This document shows positions 54,262 through 63,694 of a stretch of DNA of 64,000 nt, in pieces (the first letter of the stretch is position 1; each line of letters opens with the position of its first letter). Location: positions 62,001 through 126,000 of the forward strand of contig JABDIN010000036.1 in assembly GCA_013003715.1 (NCBI GenBank). The letters are read 5' to 3'. The notes under the pieces were generated by a model. It saw nothing but the letters and a program-made list of their open reading frames with translations, was not told the origin of the DNA and did not search any database. Made by a program: the position numbers and the translations under genes. Source of the stretch: Desulfobacteraceae bacterium (GTDB lineage Bacteria > Desulfobacterota > Desulfobacteria > Desulfobacterales > Desulfosarcinaceae).

Positions 54262-55429
54262 CGACATCACAGATTTGTCGGTCTTTAAACTGATCAGATC
54301 GGAATTGGACCGGCAGGAAAAGGAAACACTCTCGGAGAATGCGACACCGAACGTTTCGGCAATTCGTCGCCAGTCCGAGGAAATACTGACATCAGGGTAT
54401 CGCCAGGCGTTTTCCATTGATACCGATCGTATCATGCACTCCCGGGCTTATGCCCGGTATATCGACAAGACCCAGGTGTTTTACCTCATTCAGAACGACC
54501 ATATAACGCACCGGGTGCTTCATGTGCAACTGGTGTCCAAGATCGCACGTACCATCGGCCGTTTTCTGGGGTTGAACCAGGATTTAATCGAGGCGGTGGC
54601 ATTGGGTCACGACATCGGCCACACCCCTTTCGGTCATGATGGCGAACGCTTTTTATCGGCCCTGTGTCAAAAACACGGTATCGGTGCATTTTTACATAAT
54701 GTGCAGAGTATCCAATTCCTGGACCATGTGGAGCGGCAGGGCAGGGGGTGGAATCTTTGTCTCCAGACCCTGGACGGCATATTGAGCCATGACGGCGAAA
54801 TCCACGACCAGACACTAAAACCCGCCACCGATAAACGATTCGGGGATTTGACACGGGAGATACACGAAAAGAAGGTAACCCCGTCCCTCAACCTGGTCCC
54901 TATGACCCTCGAAGGCTGTGTGGTTCGCATGTCAGATACCATCAGTTACATCGGCCGGGACCTTGAAGACGCCATTCGGCTCGGCGTGCTGGACAGAACT
55001 GAAATACCCGTTGAAGTGACGGATGTCCTGGGCAATACCAATGGGACTATCGTCTATAACCTGGTCACCGACGTTATCGTCAATAGTTACCGGAAGGATC
55101 ATGTCGCTTTCAGTCCGGAAGTGTCGACTGCGGTCAAAAAGTTAAAACAATTCAATCTGGACCGCATCTACATGAATCCGTTTATCAAAAAACATACCAA
55201 TATTATTGAAGAGCTGTTCCGGGATCTGTTTCATAAATACATGTCCGACCTGGAACATCAAAAACAGGAATCCGTCATATTCCGGAATTTTTTGGCCAAC
55301 AAATCCGAGGGATATCGCCAAAGACACAGTTCCGCTGAAATCGTAAGGGATTTTATCGCCGGAATGACCGACCAGTACTTCCTCCACCAGTTTCCCGAAG
55401 ATCAACGGCCGTTGCCGACCATGAGATAA
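54248..55429 (+). CDS. dgt: deoxyguanosinetriphosphate triphosphohydrolase (dGTPase)-like HD protein
   Basis: A 393-residue HD-domain enzyme. The metal ligands H...HD...D are visible in ITHRVLHVQLVSKIARTIGR and ALGHDIGHTPFGHDGE, with a later Asp in VRMSDTISYIGRDLEDA. Length and motifs match dGTPase, which splits dNTPs to nucleosides and triphosphate. It overlaps the RimK-like gene. Broader dNTP specificity is possible. Confidence 0.85.
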   Translation: MAKYDDITDLSVFKLIRSELDRQEKETLSENATPNVSAIRRQSEEILTSGYRQAFSIDTDRIMHSRAYARYIDKTQVFYLIQNDHITHRVLHVQLVSKIARTIGRFLGLNQDLIEAVALGHDIGHTPFGHDGERFLSALCQKHGIGAFLHNVQSIQFLDHVERQGRGWNLCLQTLDGILSHDGEIHDQTLKPATDKRFGDLTREIHEKKVTPSLNLVPMTLEGCVVRMSDTISYIGRDLEDAIRLGVLDRTEIPVEVTDVLGNTNGTIVYNLVTDVIVNSYRKDHVAFSPEVSTAVKKLKQFNLDRIYMNPFIKKHTNIIEELFRDLFHKYMSDLEHQKQESVIFRNFLANKSEGYRQRHSSAEIVRDFIAGMTDQYFLHQFPEDQRPLPTMR

Positions 55430-55490
55430 TATAATCCTTGTGAAGATGGTGGTGCCATACACCTGATGTTTTGATTGTTGGCAGAACGAC

Positions 55491-56249
55491 ATGAAAAAAT
55501 GTATTTCATCTAAAGCATTCACGAACCGAACGTATCGAAACCTCATCGACGGAGACGGCCTGAGCACTTTCACCGTCCGGGTTAAGGAAACCGATCTGCA
55601 TTTTCAGGCGGAAATGGACTTGAGCCGGCAGGCAAAGGAAGCGATATTAAAGTGCCGCGCTTACCTGGAGACGCATATAAAAGCGTTTCCCGAATTTGCC
55701 ACCACCTTGGTCCCATGGCCTGCCGCAATGCCAATGCCTGCCATAATCCGGGACATGGTTTCCGCTGGTGTCGCAGCCGGTGTCGGCCCCATGGCCGCCG
55801 TAGCCGGGGCCATTGCCGAGCATGTTGGTCGGGATTTGATGCCCCATTCCCCCAGAATTATAGTTGAAAACGGTGGTGATATTTTCCTGCATACCAGCGG
55901 TGAGTCCACCATCGGGATATTTGCCGGGGCCTCACCACTGAGTATGACCATCGGGCTTTGTATAGACGCCTCTGCGCATCCTATGGCTGTCTGTACCTCC
56001 TCAGGTACAATTGGCCACTCGCTCAGCATGGGCTGCGCCGATGCGGTTTGCGTCGTGTCAAAAAGCGCTGCCCTTGCCGACGCCACCGCCACTTCCATCG
56101 CAAACCGTGTAAAGGGGGCCGGTGATATCCAAAGGGCCATCGATTTTGGCAAAACCATTCCGGGTGTGGACGGCATTGTGGTAATCGTCGATGAAAAAAT
56201 AGGGATGTGGGGGGATATCCGGATCACGGCGTTGGGAAAAAAGGGTTGA
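55491..56249 (+). CDS. UPF0280 family protein (ApbE-like fold)
   Basis: A 252-residue member of UPF0280. Signatures: RTYRNLI near the start, PMPAIIRDMVSAGVAAGVGP, IVENGGDIFL, and VCTSSGTIGHSLSMGCADAV. The fold is related to ApbE FMN transferase. In methanogens and sulfate reducers such proteins are linked to C1 and corrinoid-related pathways, but the activity is undefined. It is alone after dgt. Confidence 0.85.
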   Translation: MKKCISSKAFTNRTYRNLIDGDGLSTFTVRVKETDLHFQAEMDLSRQAKEAILKCRAYLETHIKAFPEFATTLVPWPAAMPMPAIIRDMVSAGVAAGVGPMAAVAGAIAEHVGRDLMPHSPRIIVENGGDIFLHTSGESTIGIFAGASPLSMTIGLCIDASAHPMAVCTSSGTIGHSLSMGCADAVCVVSKSAALADATATSIANRVKGAGDIQRAIDFGKTIPGVDGIVVIVDEKIGMWGDIRITALGKKG

Positions 56250-56392
56250 GTTTTACAATTGATAATAGTAGGAATATGGGACTCTTCAATGGCGGAACCC
56301 ACTGATTTGAAAGTTTAATCACGGACCTGATACCGATTGACGCCATTAAAATGCACATGAGTAAAAATCCCTGTCAGGGTTAGGAGAATCTA

Positions 56393-56791
56393 ATGAAGAA
56401 AATCAAAATTACCTTCTGGGTAATTGTGGTTGTGCTGTTAATTCTCGTTGGTTTTCAGAATAAAGAATACTTTTTGGAATCCCGTATTCTCAAAATCGAT
56501 CTGATGATTGTGGAATACGAAACACCGGATCTTGCCAGTTGGGTTTATTTTCTGTCCTCTTTCCTGTTTGGTGCCGTAATTATGTATATTTTCAATTTCT
56601 TTGAGCGGTTCAAGTTGAAAAAAAGCATCAAAGGATTGAATAACCTTATCGTTGAACGCGATAAAATGCTTGATGGCCTGAGAAAAGAGTTTGATTCACT
56701 GAGGGCTGAAACAATACCCTCCATTGAAGAAGGACCGGGTGATATCCCCGAGAAGGAATTGGCCGAGAACGAGTCCGCTGCCGGTGTATAG
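56393..56791 (+). CDS. LapA-like (DUF1049) membrane protein
   Basis: A 132-residue inner-membrane protein with two membrane helices (~5-24 and ~48-68) and a C-terminal coiled-coil-like tail (LKKSIKGLNNLIVERDKMLD). E. coli LapA modulates lipopolysaccharide synthesis with LapB. The Pro/Glu/Ala-rich tail is unusual. It has no lapB beside it. Confidence 0.7.
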   Translation: MKKIKITFWVIVVVLLILVGFQNKEYFLESRILKIDLMIVEYETPDLASWVYFLSSFLFGAVIMYIFNFFERFKLKKSIKGLNNLIVERDKMLDGLRKEFDSLRAETIPSIEEGPGDIPEKELAENESAAGV

Positions 56792-56929
56792 GCGAAATAC
56801 GTTTGGCGTCCCGAAGAATCGTCATTCGTCGCCGGAAAAATACCGTTGGCTGTCTATGCATATTGAATCAGCACCTGCGAACACCAACACTTCGATTCCA
56901 TGCTGCCCGGGATACATATTTGATAATTA

Positions 56930-59554
56930 ATGAACACCCCTAAAGCCACACCCATGATAAAGCAATACCTGGCTATCAAGGAAAAATACCAGGATGCCAT
57001 TTTGTTTTACCGGATGGGGGATTTTTACGAAATGTTTTTCGAGGACGCGGTCACCGCATCCCGCGCGCTCGACATCACACTGACATCCCGTAATAAAAAA
57101 GACAACGACCCCGTTCCGATGTGCGGTGTTCCCTTTCGTGCCGCTCAGGCATATATCGCCAAACTGATCGGCAAAGGATTCAAGGTTGCCATCTGCGATC
57201 AAATTGAAGATCCTAAAGCGGCACAGGGACTGGTAAAACGTGAAGTTGTCCGGGTAATTACCCCCGGCATGGTCGTTGAAAATGAATTGCTGGATGAAAA
57301 AACAAATAATTTCATCCTATCCATTTACCAGTCCGATCATGCCGTCGGGTTGTCCTATCTGGATCTTTCCACAAGCACATTCCGGATTACGGAAACAAAA
57401 TCCTTTAAAACCGTGTTGGACGAATTGCTGCGCGTGGCGCCCCGCGAGATGCTATTGCCTGAATCTCTCGATGATGACCGTCTGAATGTTATCCTGAACA
57501 ATGGTTTCAACGAATGGGTTGTCACCAGAATCACGGATGCTGAATTTTCGTTCCATACCGCTCGATCCCGTCTTCTCGAACAATTCAATACCTTGAATCT
57601 CGAAGGTTTTGGCTGTGAGCAATTTAAGGCGGGTGTCGGTGCCGCCGGTGCTTTGCTGCACTATGTGCGCGAAACACAGAAACAGGCGATACAACATCTC
57701 GAGAGCGTGGAAACCTATCATCTGGAGCATTTTCTGTGGGTGGATGACCAGAGTTGCCGCAATCTGGAATTGATCAGCAACATTCGAACCGGCAGCCGAA
57801 AAGGCACCCTCATCGATGTGATGGACAAAACTGCAACAGCGCTGGGGGCACGTTTGCTTACCCAGTGGCTGAGATACCCTTTGATTTCCCCCAAGGATAT
57901 TGAAAGCCGGCTCGATGCCGTTCAGGATGCAACGGATCGGATACCGCTGACCCGTGAAATACGCCAATTGTTGAAATCCGTACATGACCTGCAACGGCTG
58001 CGCAGTAAAGTGACCATGGGCCATGCAAATGCCCGGGATCTTACGGCTTTGAAAATATCCATCGGTGTCCTGCCGCAGATCAGGGAATTGCTATCCGGAT
58101 TCCGGGCGCCATTGTATCAATGTGAAGCGAATATTCCGGCCTTGATCGCACTATCCGGACTGATCGACGGCGCGATTCGGGAAGATGCGCCACCGACCAT
58201 CAATGAGGGCGGCATTATCAAGCCCGGCTACAATGCAGAACTCGACGAATTGATCCGGATCAGCAGGGATGGGAAGGGGTGGCTTGCAGAACTGGAAGCA
58301 CGTGAGAAACAAAATACCGGGATCAATTCGTTAAAAGTTCGGTATAATAAAGTGTTCGGTTACTATATCGAAGTGTCAAAATTAAATTCCGAACTGGTAC
58401 CGGCACACTACGTGCGTAAGCAGACACTGGTGAATGCGGAGCGTTACATCACCGATGAATTGAAAGATTTCGAGTCCAAGGTGCTGAGCGCGGAAGATCA
58501 ACGGGCAACAATGGAATACCGGATTTTCAATGAGGTCCGCGACGATGTTGTCAAAAACGGTAATCATATTCAGTCCGCCGCCGACTTTGTCGCCCGGGTG
58601 GACTGCCTGTTGAATCTCGGTGAAATAGCGGATGTGAATAATTATTCACGACCACGATTGAATGGTGAAGGGCGAATCAGTGTGACGGAAGGTCGTCATC
58701 CGGTGATCGAAAAAATGATTTCCGGAGAACAATTCGTGCCAAATTCGATCCAAATAGACAATGATGAGCAACAGGTCATCATCATCACCGGTCCCAACAT
58801 GGCCGGAAAATCCACCATTTTACGTCAGGTCGCCCTGCTTTCCATCATGACGCAACTGGGCTCTTTCATACCGGTGCAACAGGCGGACATGCCGGTTATC
58901 GACCGGATTTTTACCCGTGTGGGTGCATTGGACAACTTGTCCGCCGGGCAAAGTACATTTATGGTGGAGATGCAGGAAACGGCAAATATTCTAAACAATG
59001 CCACGACCGACAGTCTGGTGATTATGGATGAGATCGGCAGGGGAACCAGTACTTACGATGGTATGAGCATTGCCTGGGCCGTGTCGGAATACCTGCACGA
59101 CTTAAACGATACCGGGGTTAAAACCCTGTTTGCCACCCACTATCATGAATTAATGGATTTGGCCTTAACCAAAGAACGTGTTAAAAACTACAATATTGCC
59201 GTGAAAGAGTGGAATGATGAGATTATCTTTCTACGAAAGCTTGTTGAGGGCGGAACCAATCGAAGCTACGGTATTCAGGTGGCCCGATTAGCCGGTATAC
59301 CGGAATCCGTTATTAAAAGATCCAAGAAGATCTTATCGAGAATCGAATCAGACAGCCGTGAATCTGCGGTTCCGGAGATGAATGCCATCAATGCCGAAGG
59401 ACATAAAGGACATCGACAACTTTCACTTTTCAAGTCACCGGAACAGGCACTGATAGAAAATCTGAAGTCCATCGACATTGCGCACATGACACCCATGGAC
59501 GCTATGAACCAACTCAACGAACTGATTCAACGATTAAATGAAATCACCAACTGA
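56930..59554 (+). CDS. mutS: DNA mismatch repair protein MutS
   Basis: An 874-residue MutS. The mismatch-binding Phe-x-Glu lies in GDFYEMFFEDA, the clamp region is intact, and the ATPase shows ITGPNMAGKSTILRQVAL (Walker A), MDEIGRGTSTYDGMSIAW (Walker B) and FATHYHE. It recognises mismatches and recruits MutL, which is not in the window. It overlaps the amidase gene by 17 bases. Confidence 0.97.
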   Translation: MNTPKATPMIKQYLAIKEKYQDAILFYRMGDFYEMFFEDAVTASRALDITLTSRNKKDNDPVPMCGVPFRAAQAYIAKLIGKGFKVAICDQIEDPKAAQGLVKREVVRVITPGMVVENELLDEKTNNFILSIYQSDHAVGLSYLDLSTSTFRITETKSFKTVLDELLRVAPREMLLPESLDDDRLNVILNNGFNEWVVTRITDAEFSFHTARSRLLEQFNTLNLEGFGCEQFKAGVGAAGALLHYVRETQKQAIQHLESVETYHLEHFLWVDDQSCRNLELISNIRTGSRKGTLIDVMDKTATALGARLLTQWLRYPLISPKDIESRLDAVQDATDRIPLTREIRQLLKSVHDLQRLRSKVTMGHANARDLTALKISIGVLPQIRELLSGFRAPLYQCEANIPALIALSGLIDGAIREDAPPTINEGGIIKPGYNAELDELIRISRDGKGWLAELEAREKQNTGINSLKVRYNKVFGYYIEVSKLNSELVPAHYVRKQTLVNAERYITDELKDFESKVLSAEDQRATMEYRIFNEVRDDVVKNGNHIQSAADFVARVDCLLNLGEIADVNNYSRPRLNGEGRISVTEGRHPVIEKMISGEQFVPNSIQIDNDEQQVIIITGPNMAGKSTILRQVALLSIMTQLGSFIPVQQADMPVIDRIFTRVGALDNLSAGQSTFMVEMQETANILNNATTDSLVIMDEIGRGTSTYDGMSIAWAVSEYLHDLNDTGVKTLFATHYHELMDLALTKERVKNYNIAVKEWNDEIIFLRKLVEGGTNRSYGIQVARLAGIPESVIKRSKKILSRIESDSRESAVPEMNAINAEGHKGHRQLSLFKSPEQALIENLKSIDIAHMTPMDAMNQLNELIQRLNEITN

Positions 59555-61592
59555 GCCGTTACAGGTGTTTGTGAAACATACATCACATATAATTATATAT
59601 TTGCTATTCACTGTGCTGTTGATCTCCTTGACCTCGGAGAGGGCATATGCCCTTTCGGCAAAGGATAAGTTTTTCAGCGCCGAACGGTGCGCGCAGACCC
59701 TGAAAAAAAGCACGACACGACAGAAATACCGGGAATACTGGTTGTCATGTATCGATAAATACATGGCGGTTTATCACCATGACACAAAGGGACCCTGGGC
59801 CGCTGCCGGATTGTACAACGCCGGAAAACTCTATCTCGAACTTTACAAAAAATCCTACCGGGGCTCCGACAAACAGGCCGGCATTCAAAAACTGCAGGAC
59901 CTGATCCGAACTTTTTCCAGGAGCCGGTATAGGCCCCGCTCGGAGCAGCTTCTCAAGGCCAATGGCATAGCAGTGGCCAAAAAACCGGTGATTCGGGTGT
60001 CTCCGGCCGTTAAAAGAAAGTTCGATCAGGCTGAGGCCGCTTATGAAAAACTGCAGAAAAATCCAAGTCACCAGAAATATAGAGATAAATGGCTGAATTG
60101 TATAGATATATATAATGATGCTTATGCGCAGGCACCCGAGGGGCCATTGGCTCCCAAAGCCCTTTTTATGGTCGGGAAACTATACGGCGAACTATACCAG
60201 CGAAGCCGACGCGGATCAGACAGGACCAAATCCCGGCTGAACCTGGAAAATATGATACGGAAATTTCCCGACGACCCTCTTCGCGCGCAAGCTGAATCCA
60301 TACTGGGCATCACGTCCGGCGAGGAGTCGATGGCATCCGGAAAACCAACCGCCGAAGATGCCGTTTCCAGAATAATACAAAACGAGACCAAAAAAAATCA
60401 GGAAACGAACCCGTTGATCAGGAAAAAAAATACCGGTGGTATATCCGTGGTCAATGGTCTCAGATTCTGGTCCAATCCTCAGTATACACGTGTCGTCATT
60501 GATGCCGAACAGGAAACCACTTTTTCCTACCGGTTGTTGCGAAAGGACCCTGCGATTAAAAAGCCCCAGCGGCTGTATATCGATTTGGACAACACCCGGC
60601 TGTCCCAGGATATACAAAAGCTCATACCCATCAATGACAACCTGCTTCTGGATGCGCGAGCCGGACAATACCGGCATGACCAGGTCCGCGTGGTGGTCGA
60701 TATCAAATCGTTCCAGTCCTACAAGATATTCCCGTTGAAGAATCCTTTTCGTATTGTCGTGGATGTCTGGGGAAAAGAAACGTCCACGGCAGATAACACC
60801 ATTCGGCCTTCGCCGCCGTCAAATACGAATACGAAAGCCGTTCCAGGGGATCTTGCCAAGCAGTTGGCCCTGGGGGTGCGTAAAATTGTCATCGATCCGG
60901 GTCATGGGGGAAAGGATTACGGCGCACCCGGTTACTATAAAGGGACACATGAGAAGAATATCGTCCTTGCCATCGGCAAAAAATTGGCCGCTAAAATCCG
61001 TAAAACCCTTAATTGCGAAGTGGTGATGACACGGTCCACAGACAAGTATCTCTCACTGGAAGAACGTACCGCCATTGCCAACACCCAAAACGCGGATCTG
61101 TTCATTTCCATTCATACAAATGCCGCCAAGGATAAGCGGGCGTACGGCATTGAAACTTTTTTTCTGAACCTGGCCACAGACGAGGACGCTATCCTGGTGG
61201 CAGCGCGGGAGAATGCAACATCGACAAAGAATATCAGTGACCTGGAGTCCATTCTCAACGATCTGATGCAGAATGCGAAAATAAATGAATCCAGCCGTCT
61301 GGCGGGTCAGGTTCAACATTCGCTTTCGCGTCATTTGAATGGAAAATTCAGCAAGATTAAAAACAAAGGTGTCAAGCAGGCGCCGTTCTATGTGTTAATG
61401 GGTGCACAAATGCCCGCCATATTGATTGAGACCTCTTTTATCAGCAACCCGCGGGAATGTAAGCGTCTCACCTCCGCTTCTTATCAGGATCAGTTATGTG
61501 AGGGTATCATTCTCGGAATAAAAAAATATATTCAAGTGCTTAATCCAACCGCTCTATCGCCCGATTACACGCAGTCCCGCTCGGAAGGATGA
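59538..61592 (+). CDS. amiC: N-acetylmuramoyl-L-alanine amidase (AmiC type, AMIN domain)
   Basis: A 684-residue exported cell-wall amidase. Signal region ~12-38. Two homologous ~100-residue TPR-like units follow (~50-135 and ~155-255), sharing YREYW/YRDKW, CIDKY/CIDIY and GKLYLELY/GKLYGELY. The AMIN domain (~300-410) targets peptidoglycan at the septum. The amidase_3 domain (~450-665) has VIDPGHGGKDYGA, SIHTNA and a C-terminal ETSFISNP with catalytic Glu. It overlaps the mutS end. Confidence 0.88.
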   Translation: MKSPTEPLQVFVKHTSHIIIYLLFTVLLISLTSERAYALSAKDKFFSAERCAQTLKKSTTRQKYREYWLSCIDKYMAVYHHDTKGPWAAAGLYNAGKLYLELYKKSYRGSDKQAGIQKLQDLIRTFSRSRYRPRSEQLLKANGIAVAKKPVIRVSPAVKRKFDQAEAAYEKLQKNPSHQKYRDKWLNCIDIYNDAYAQAPEGPLAPKALFMVGKLYGELYQRSRRGSDRTKSRLNLENMIRKFPDDPLRAQAESILGITSGEESMASGKPTAEDAVSRIIQNETKKNQETNPLIRKKNTGGISVVNGLRFWSNPQYTRVVIDAEQETTFSYRLLRKDPAIKKPQRLYIDLDNTRLSQDIQKLIPINDNLLLDARAGQYRHDQVRVVVDIKSFQSYKIFPLKNPFRIVVDVWGKETSTADNTIRPSPPSNTNTKAVPGDLAKQLALGVRKIVIDPGHGGKDYGAPGYYKGTHEKNIVLAIGKKLAAKIRKTLNCEVVMTRSTDKYLSLEERTAIANTQNADLFISIHTNAAKDKRAYGIETFFLNLATDEDAILVAARENATSTKNISDLESILNDLMQNAKINESSRLAGQVQHSLSRHLNGKFSKIKNKGVKQAPFYVLMGAQMPAILIETSFISNPRECKRLTSASYQDQLCEGIILGIKKYIQVLNPTALSPDYTQSRSEG

Positions 61593-61647
61593 CGACGAGT
61601 ATACTCATAGCTCAGCACAAAAAAATCTACCCTAAAGGAGGTATTGG

Positions 61648-62439
61648 ATGGTGTACGAGAATCTTATTTTCAAGATTGAAGGCAATGTGGCGACCATCGT
61701 TTTTGATCGCCCTAAAGCACTGAATGCCTTGAATTCAAACCTGCTAGATGAATTTTTACAAACGATGGATGAAATCGAAGCCAACGAAAAGATCCATGTA
61801 CTGCTGTTAACCGGCAGCGGCGAAAAATCTTTTATCGCCGGTGCCGATATCACGGAACTGGCGACATTCAATCCTTTACAGGCTAAAAAATTTTCTAAAA
61901 AAGGGCAATTGATCATTCAGCGGTTGCAGGAATTACCCATACCCGTCATCGCGGCGGTGAACGGCTTCGCCCTTGGCGGCGGCAGTGAAATGGCGCTAGC
62001 CTGCGACTTTATATACGCTTCGGATTCGGCCACCTTTGGATTGCCTGAAATTACGCTCGGCATAATTCCCGGTTTTGGCGGCACCCAGCGATTGAGCCGC
62101 CTGATCGGTATCAACAAGGCCAAAGAACTTATCTTTACCGGAAAAATGATACCGGCTTCCGAAGCGGAAAAGCTGGGTATCGTGAACAAGGTATTTCCAG
62201 CGGCGGAATTGATGGGTGAAGCGGAGAAAACAGCCCGGTTGATTGCATCCAAGGGCCGGGTATCGCTCAGAGCGGCCAAGGAGGCCGTCAATAATGGCAT
62301 AAATACGGATCTTGCCACCGGCCTGAATATCGAGGTCGATGCATTTGCCATTTGCGTGACCAGTGGCGATGCAAAGGAAGGTATGAATGCCTTTATCGAA
62401 AAAAGAAAAGCGGAATTCGCTGGTGACCTCGACCGGTAA
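61648..62439 (+). CDS. enoyl-CoA hydratase (crotonase)
   Basis: A 263-residue crotonase with both catalytic Glu residues: GGGSEMALACDF and FGLPEITLGIIPGFGGTQRL. The oxyanion-hole region is GEKSFIAGADI. AAAGGAGG lies seven bases before the ATG. Beta-oxidation-type hydration of short enoyl-CoA, or crotonyl-CoA, is expected. The stop codon is the start of a nested inverted repeat (62438-62535). Confidence 0.93.
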   Translation: MVYENLIFKIEGNVATIVFDRPKALNALNSNLLDEFLQTMDEIEANEKIHVLLLTGSGEKSFIAGADITELATFNPLQAKKFSKKGQLIIQRLQELPIPVIAAVNGFALGGGSEMALACDFIYASDSATFGLPEITLGIIPGFGGTQRLSRLIGINKAKELIFTGKMIPASEAEKLGIVNKVFPAAELMGEAEKTARLIASKGRVSLRAAKEAVNNGINTDLATGLNIEVDAFAICVTSGDAKEGMNAFIEKRKAEFAGDLDR

Positions 62440-62535
62440 ATGCCGTTTCGACGGACGAGTATCCTCAAACCGACTATAGTGAAAAATGACTGCCCAACCC
62501 CGGCAGTCATTTTTCGAACCAGAGAAACGGCATTT
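62438..62535. repeat. Perfect 12-base inverted repeat enclosing a terminator
   Basis: AAATGCCGTTTC (62438-62449) and GAAACGGCATTT (62524-62535) are perfect complements 74 bases apart. The left arm covers the crotonase stop codon; the right arm covers bases -14 to -3 before the ACT gene ATG. If the arms pair in RNA, the ACT ribosome site is buried. Confidence 0.8.
62482..62514. terminator. Strong hairpin terminator between crotonase and ACT genes
   Basis: A perfect 13-base stem: AAAAATGACTGCC (62482-62494) and GGCAGTCATTTTT (62502-62514) around CAACCCC. The stem ends in T residues and works as an intrinsic terminator on either strand. It sits inside a larger inverted repeat. Confidence 0.88.
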
Positions 62536-62537
62536 CT

Positions 62538-62969
62538 ATGGCTGTAAAACAAATCTCGGTGTTTCTGGAAAATAAAACCGGTACGCTCGCAGAAGTCACG
62601 GGTATCTTGTCAGCGGTCAAAGTGAATATCAGAACCCTGGTCATTGCGGATACGGCTGAATTCGGTGTTCTTAGATTGGTTGTCGATGATTATGAGACCG
62701 CTTGCCGAATATTGAAAACCCACGGCTTTGCCGTAAAGATACATGACATGGTGGCCGTGGAAGTGGCGGATACCCCCGGCGCCATCCATGAAGTGCTGAC
62801 ATTTCTGAATTCATCGGCGATCAATGTGGAATACGCCTATGCTTTCACACGCTTTTCCGGAAAAGGGGGAATCGTCTTTTTTAAGACGGAAAATATCCCG
62901 GATACCATTTCAGAACTCCGGAAACATAACCTGCCGGTTATCGGGGGCGATGAAATTTATGGGGTGTAA
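62538..62969 (+). CDS. tandem ACT-domain protein
   Basis: A 143-residue protein made of two ACT domains: the first ~3-70 (ISVFLENKTGTLAEVTGILS) and the second ~72-140 (VAVEVADTPGAIHEVLTFLN). No enzyme domain is attached. Such proteins usually lie near phenylacetate-CoA ligase genes and bind amino acids, but no ligase gene is seen here. Translation may be affected by the inverted repeat over its start. Confidence 0.9.
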   Translation: MAVKQISVFLENKTGTLAEVTGILSAVKVNIRTLVIADTAEFGVLRLVVDDYETACRILKTHGFAVKIHDMVAVEVADTPGAIHEVLTFLNSSAINVEYAYAFTRFSGKGGIVFFKTENIPDTISELRKHNLPVIGGDEIYGV

Positions 62970-63080
62970 CCGATACCGGTCTCCCCCACACCGTCACCAA
63001 AACGGCTATAGCAAAAGATCTGACGTTGAGTCCGTCAATGTCGACGACACGGAATGAATTAAAGCACTCCTGCCGGAATA

Positions 63081-63332
63081 ATGGGAAAAAGTATTATGGA
63101 AAAAAAACAGGACAATAAAAACATTCAACTTGTATGGGGAATTGCATTGGTGGCCATGGGGCTGGGTGTTTTTTTCAGGATTCCCCAGGTTATGCCGAAA
63201 ATCGAGGCGGTGGAGCAGTTTTCATCCGCTGCCGGATATATCCGTTTTTGCTTCTATTTCATGGGTGTTTTCCTGGTCGGGGGTGGTGTGCGTAAAATTA
63301 TCCACCTCTATCAACAACGACATCCGGAATAA
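63081..63332 (+). CDS. small two-helix membrane protein
   Basis: An 83-residue protein I cannot name, with two membrane helices: LVWGIALVAMGLGVFFRI (~18-35) and FCFYFMGVFLVGGGVRKI (~54-71). The second helix is followed by basic residues. A second ATG at 63096 is possible. The composition is typical of small conserved membrane proteins of sulfate reducers. Confidence 0.6.
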   Translation: MGKSIMEKKQDNKNIQLVWGIALVAMGLGVFFRIPQVMPKIEAVEQFSSAAGYIRFCFYFMGVFLVGGGVRKIIHLYQQRHPE

Positions 63333-63694
63333 CCGGCAGGCGGATTACCCACCCCCCAGATCCCACGAACCGGTATTGTAGTGCATTGAATTAACAAGTT
63401 TAGTCTGATCCGCAAACCGATCATTTGACCAATGTACCCTGTCTCTTTTTAAAGACCTCTGAATACTAGAATATACGTGTGAATCGGAAATAAAAATTTT
63501 TACACCATCATTCGTCTATCCCCCCAATGGATAGATAGTTCCGAAAAAACAGTATTGTCATTAATTGCAAATAGTTGGAGTCGGTCAAACCCGCGCCAAC
63601 CCGATGCATCCATAATCACACCGGATAGGCACTCTTGGGCCCGGTCCTTGCATATAAATATCTAATTTTAACGCTTAAACATCCGCAGGTGAGC
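63333..63694. other. Intergenic spacer upstream of the GAF gene
   Basis: No gene. It has a dyad TCTATCC (63515-63521) and GGATAGA (63529-63535) around CCCCAAT, which may be an operator or hairpin. A candidate promoter is listed separately. Confidence 0.45.
63425..63453 (+). promoter_or_regulatory. Candidate sigma-70-type promoter for the GAF gene
   Basis: TTGACC (63425-63430), a 17-base spacer and TTTAAA (63448-63453). The leader would be over 200 bases long, containing the dyad at 63515-63535. Confidence 0.35.
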
